A stretch of DNA of 6,092 bases from Tethybacter castelli. Its GTDB lineage: Bacteria; Pseudomonadota; Gammaproteobacteria; Tethybacterales; Tethybacteraceae. The stretch is taken from contig JAZHEJ010000028.1 in NCBI GenBank assembly GCA_036679665.1, forward strand, positions 1 to 6,092, read 5' to 3'. The translations under genes and the position numbers were made by a program. The notes under the pieces are model-generated. The model saw only the letters and a program-made list of their open reading frames with translations, ran no database searches and had not been told where the DNA came from. Of the stretch, positions 5,765 to 6,092 are shown piece after piece (the first letter of the stretch is position 1; every line of letters starts with the position of its first letter).

Positions 5765-6092
5765 TTACACCGTTAGACTTTTGCCAACCAAACGTATTAA
5801 AAATATCGCCACAATATTGGCAAGCACTATCGCCAATACTCCTCCTGCTGAAGCAACTCCGGCGTCATACTGCAACAAAGCCTGGGAAAAAATCAAAAAG
5901 GCCAGATTGGTACTGTCGAAGCCCGGCCCGCCACTGGTGGTAACGAAAATTTCCGCAAAAATTGACAAGTGAAAAATTGTCTGAATCATTACTACCACCG
6001 CGATCGAACGAGACAGATGCGGCAAAGTCAGATAAAAAAACTGTTGCCAGGAATTGGCTCCGTCCAATTCGCTAGCTTCCAGTTGTTCACGG
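5765..6092 (-). CDS. Polyol ABC transporter permease (SmoF/MalF type), C-terminal part only
   Basis: The gene enters from the right edge, and 108 complete codons plus one base are visible. The fragment opens in the EAA coupling loop (REQLEASELDGANSWQQF, then LTLPHLS), which docks on the ATPase. Two hydrophobic segments follow, near window-protein residues 36-54 and 84-104. Between them lies FVTTSGGPGFDSTNLAF, a stretch highly typical of SmoF/MtlF mannitol and sorbitol permeases. The end RLVGKSLTV is also usual. It pairs with the next permease to form the membrane channel, and the two genes are 3 bases apart. An in-frame TTG at 6067 lies inside the EAA loop and is not the true start, which is outside the window. 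The periplasmic polyol-binding protein gene is expected further upstream. Confidence 0.92.
   Translation of the reverse strand, partial: REQLEASELDGANSWQQFFYLTLPHLSRSIAVVVMIQTIFHLSIFAEIFVTTSGGPGFDSTNLAFLIFSQALLQYDAGVASAGGVLAIVLANIVAIFLIRLVGKSLTV

Noticed and set aside
5664..5972. 102-residue plus-strand frame opposite the two permease genes
   Set aside because: It is antisense to both the EAA-loop permease fragment and the start of the second permease, which are clear genes.

Overview
The window looks like chromosome from a proteobacterium, possibly an alphaproteobacterium. This rests on gene content (SmoF/SmoG/MtlK/SmoK-type polyol genes, a respiratory GlpD, a GDCCVxC-type small protein) and moderate GC judged by eye. 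The sequence alone does not fix the species. Coding density is high, nearly all genes lie on the minus strand, and no gene-free stretch exceeds 300 bases. I saw no tRNA, rRNA, CRISPR array, insertion sequence or phage gene.

Right part (6092 down to 2329, minus strand): the distal part of a sugar-alcohol ABC uptake operon. In transcription order it holds the C-terminal end of a MalF/SmoF-type permease (cut by the window edge), a complete SmoG-type permease, a possible 39-residue single-span membrane protein whose start overlaps the permease stop (TAATG), a long-chain mannitol dehydrogenase-family enzyme, and a SmoK/UgpC/MalK-type ATPase with a C-terminal TOBE-like part. The genes are tightly packed (3-nt gap, 1-nt overlap, 26-nt gap, 23-nt gap). 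The binding protein is presumably upstream, outside the window. The likely logic is import of a polyol such as mannitol, sorbitol or arabitol, followed by NAD-dependent oxidation to a ketose.

Middle (2044-2256, plus strand): a 70-residue cysteine-rich GDCCVxC-type protein, convergent with the ATPase gene and divergent from glpD. A 7-bp stem hairpin without a T-run lies in the convergent gap. A good sigma70-like promoter for glpD (TTGCCA, 17 bp, TATAAC) lies in the divergent gap.

Left part (1939 down to 1, minus strand): a full glpD (aerobic glycerol-3-phosphate dehydrogenase) with an unusual extra segment after the FAD-binding region. Seventy-one bases further on is the start of a thiamine-diphosphate E1 alpha subunit (pyruvate/acetoin dehydrogenase type), which runs off the window. 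Together the genes suggest a locus for using polyols and glycerol derivatives, feeding ketose, dihydroxyacetone phosphate and possibly 2-oxoacid or acetoin carbon into central metabolism. The link between the glpD/E1 block and the polyol operon is inferred from position only.
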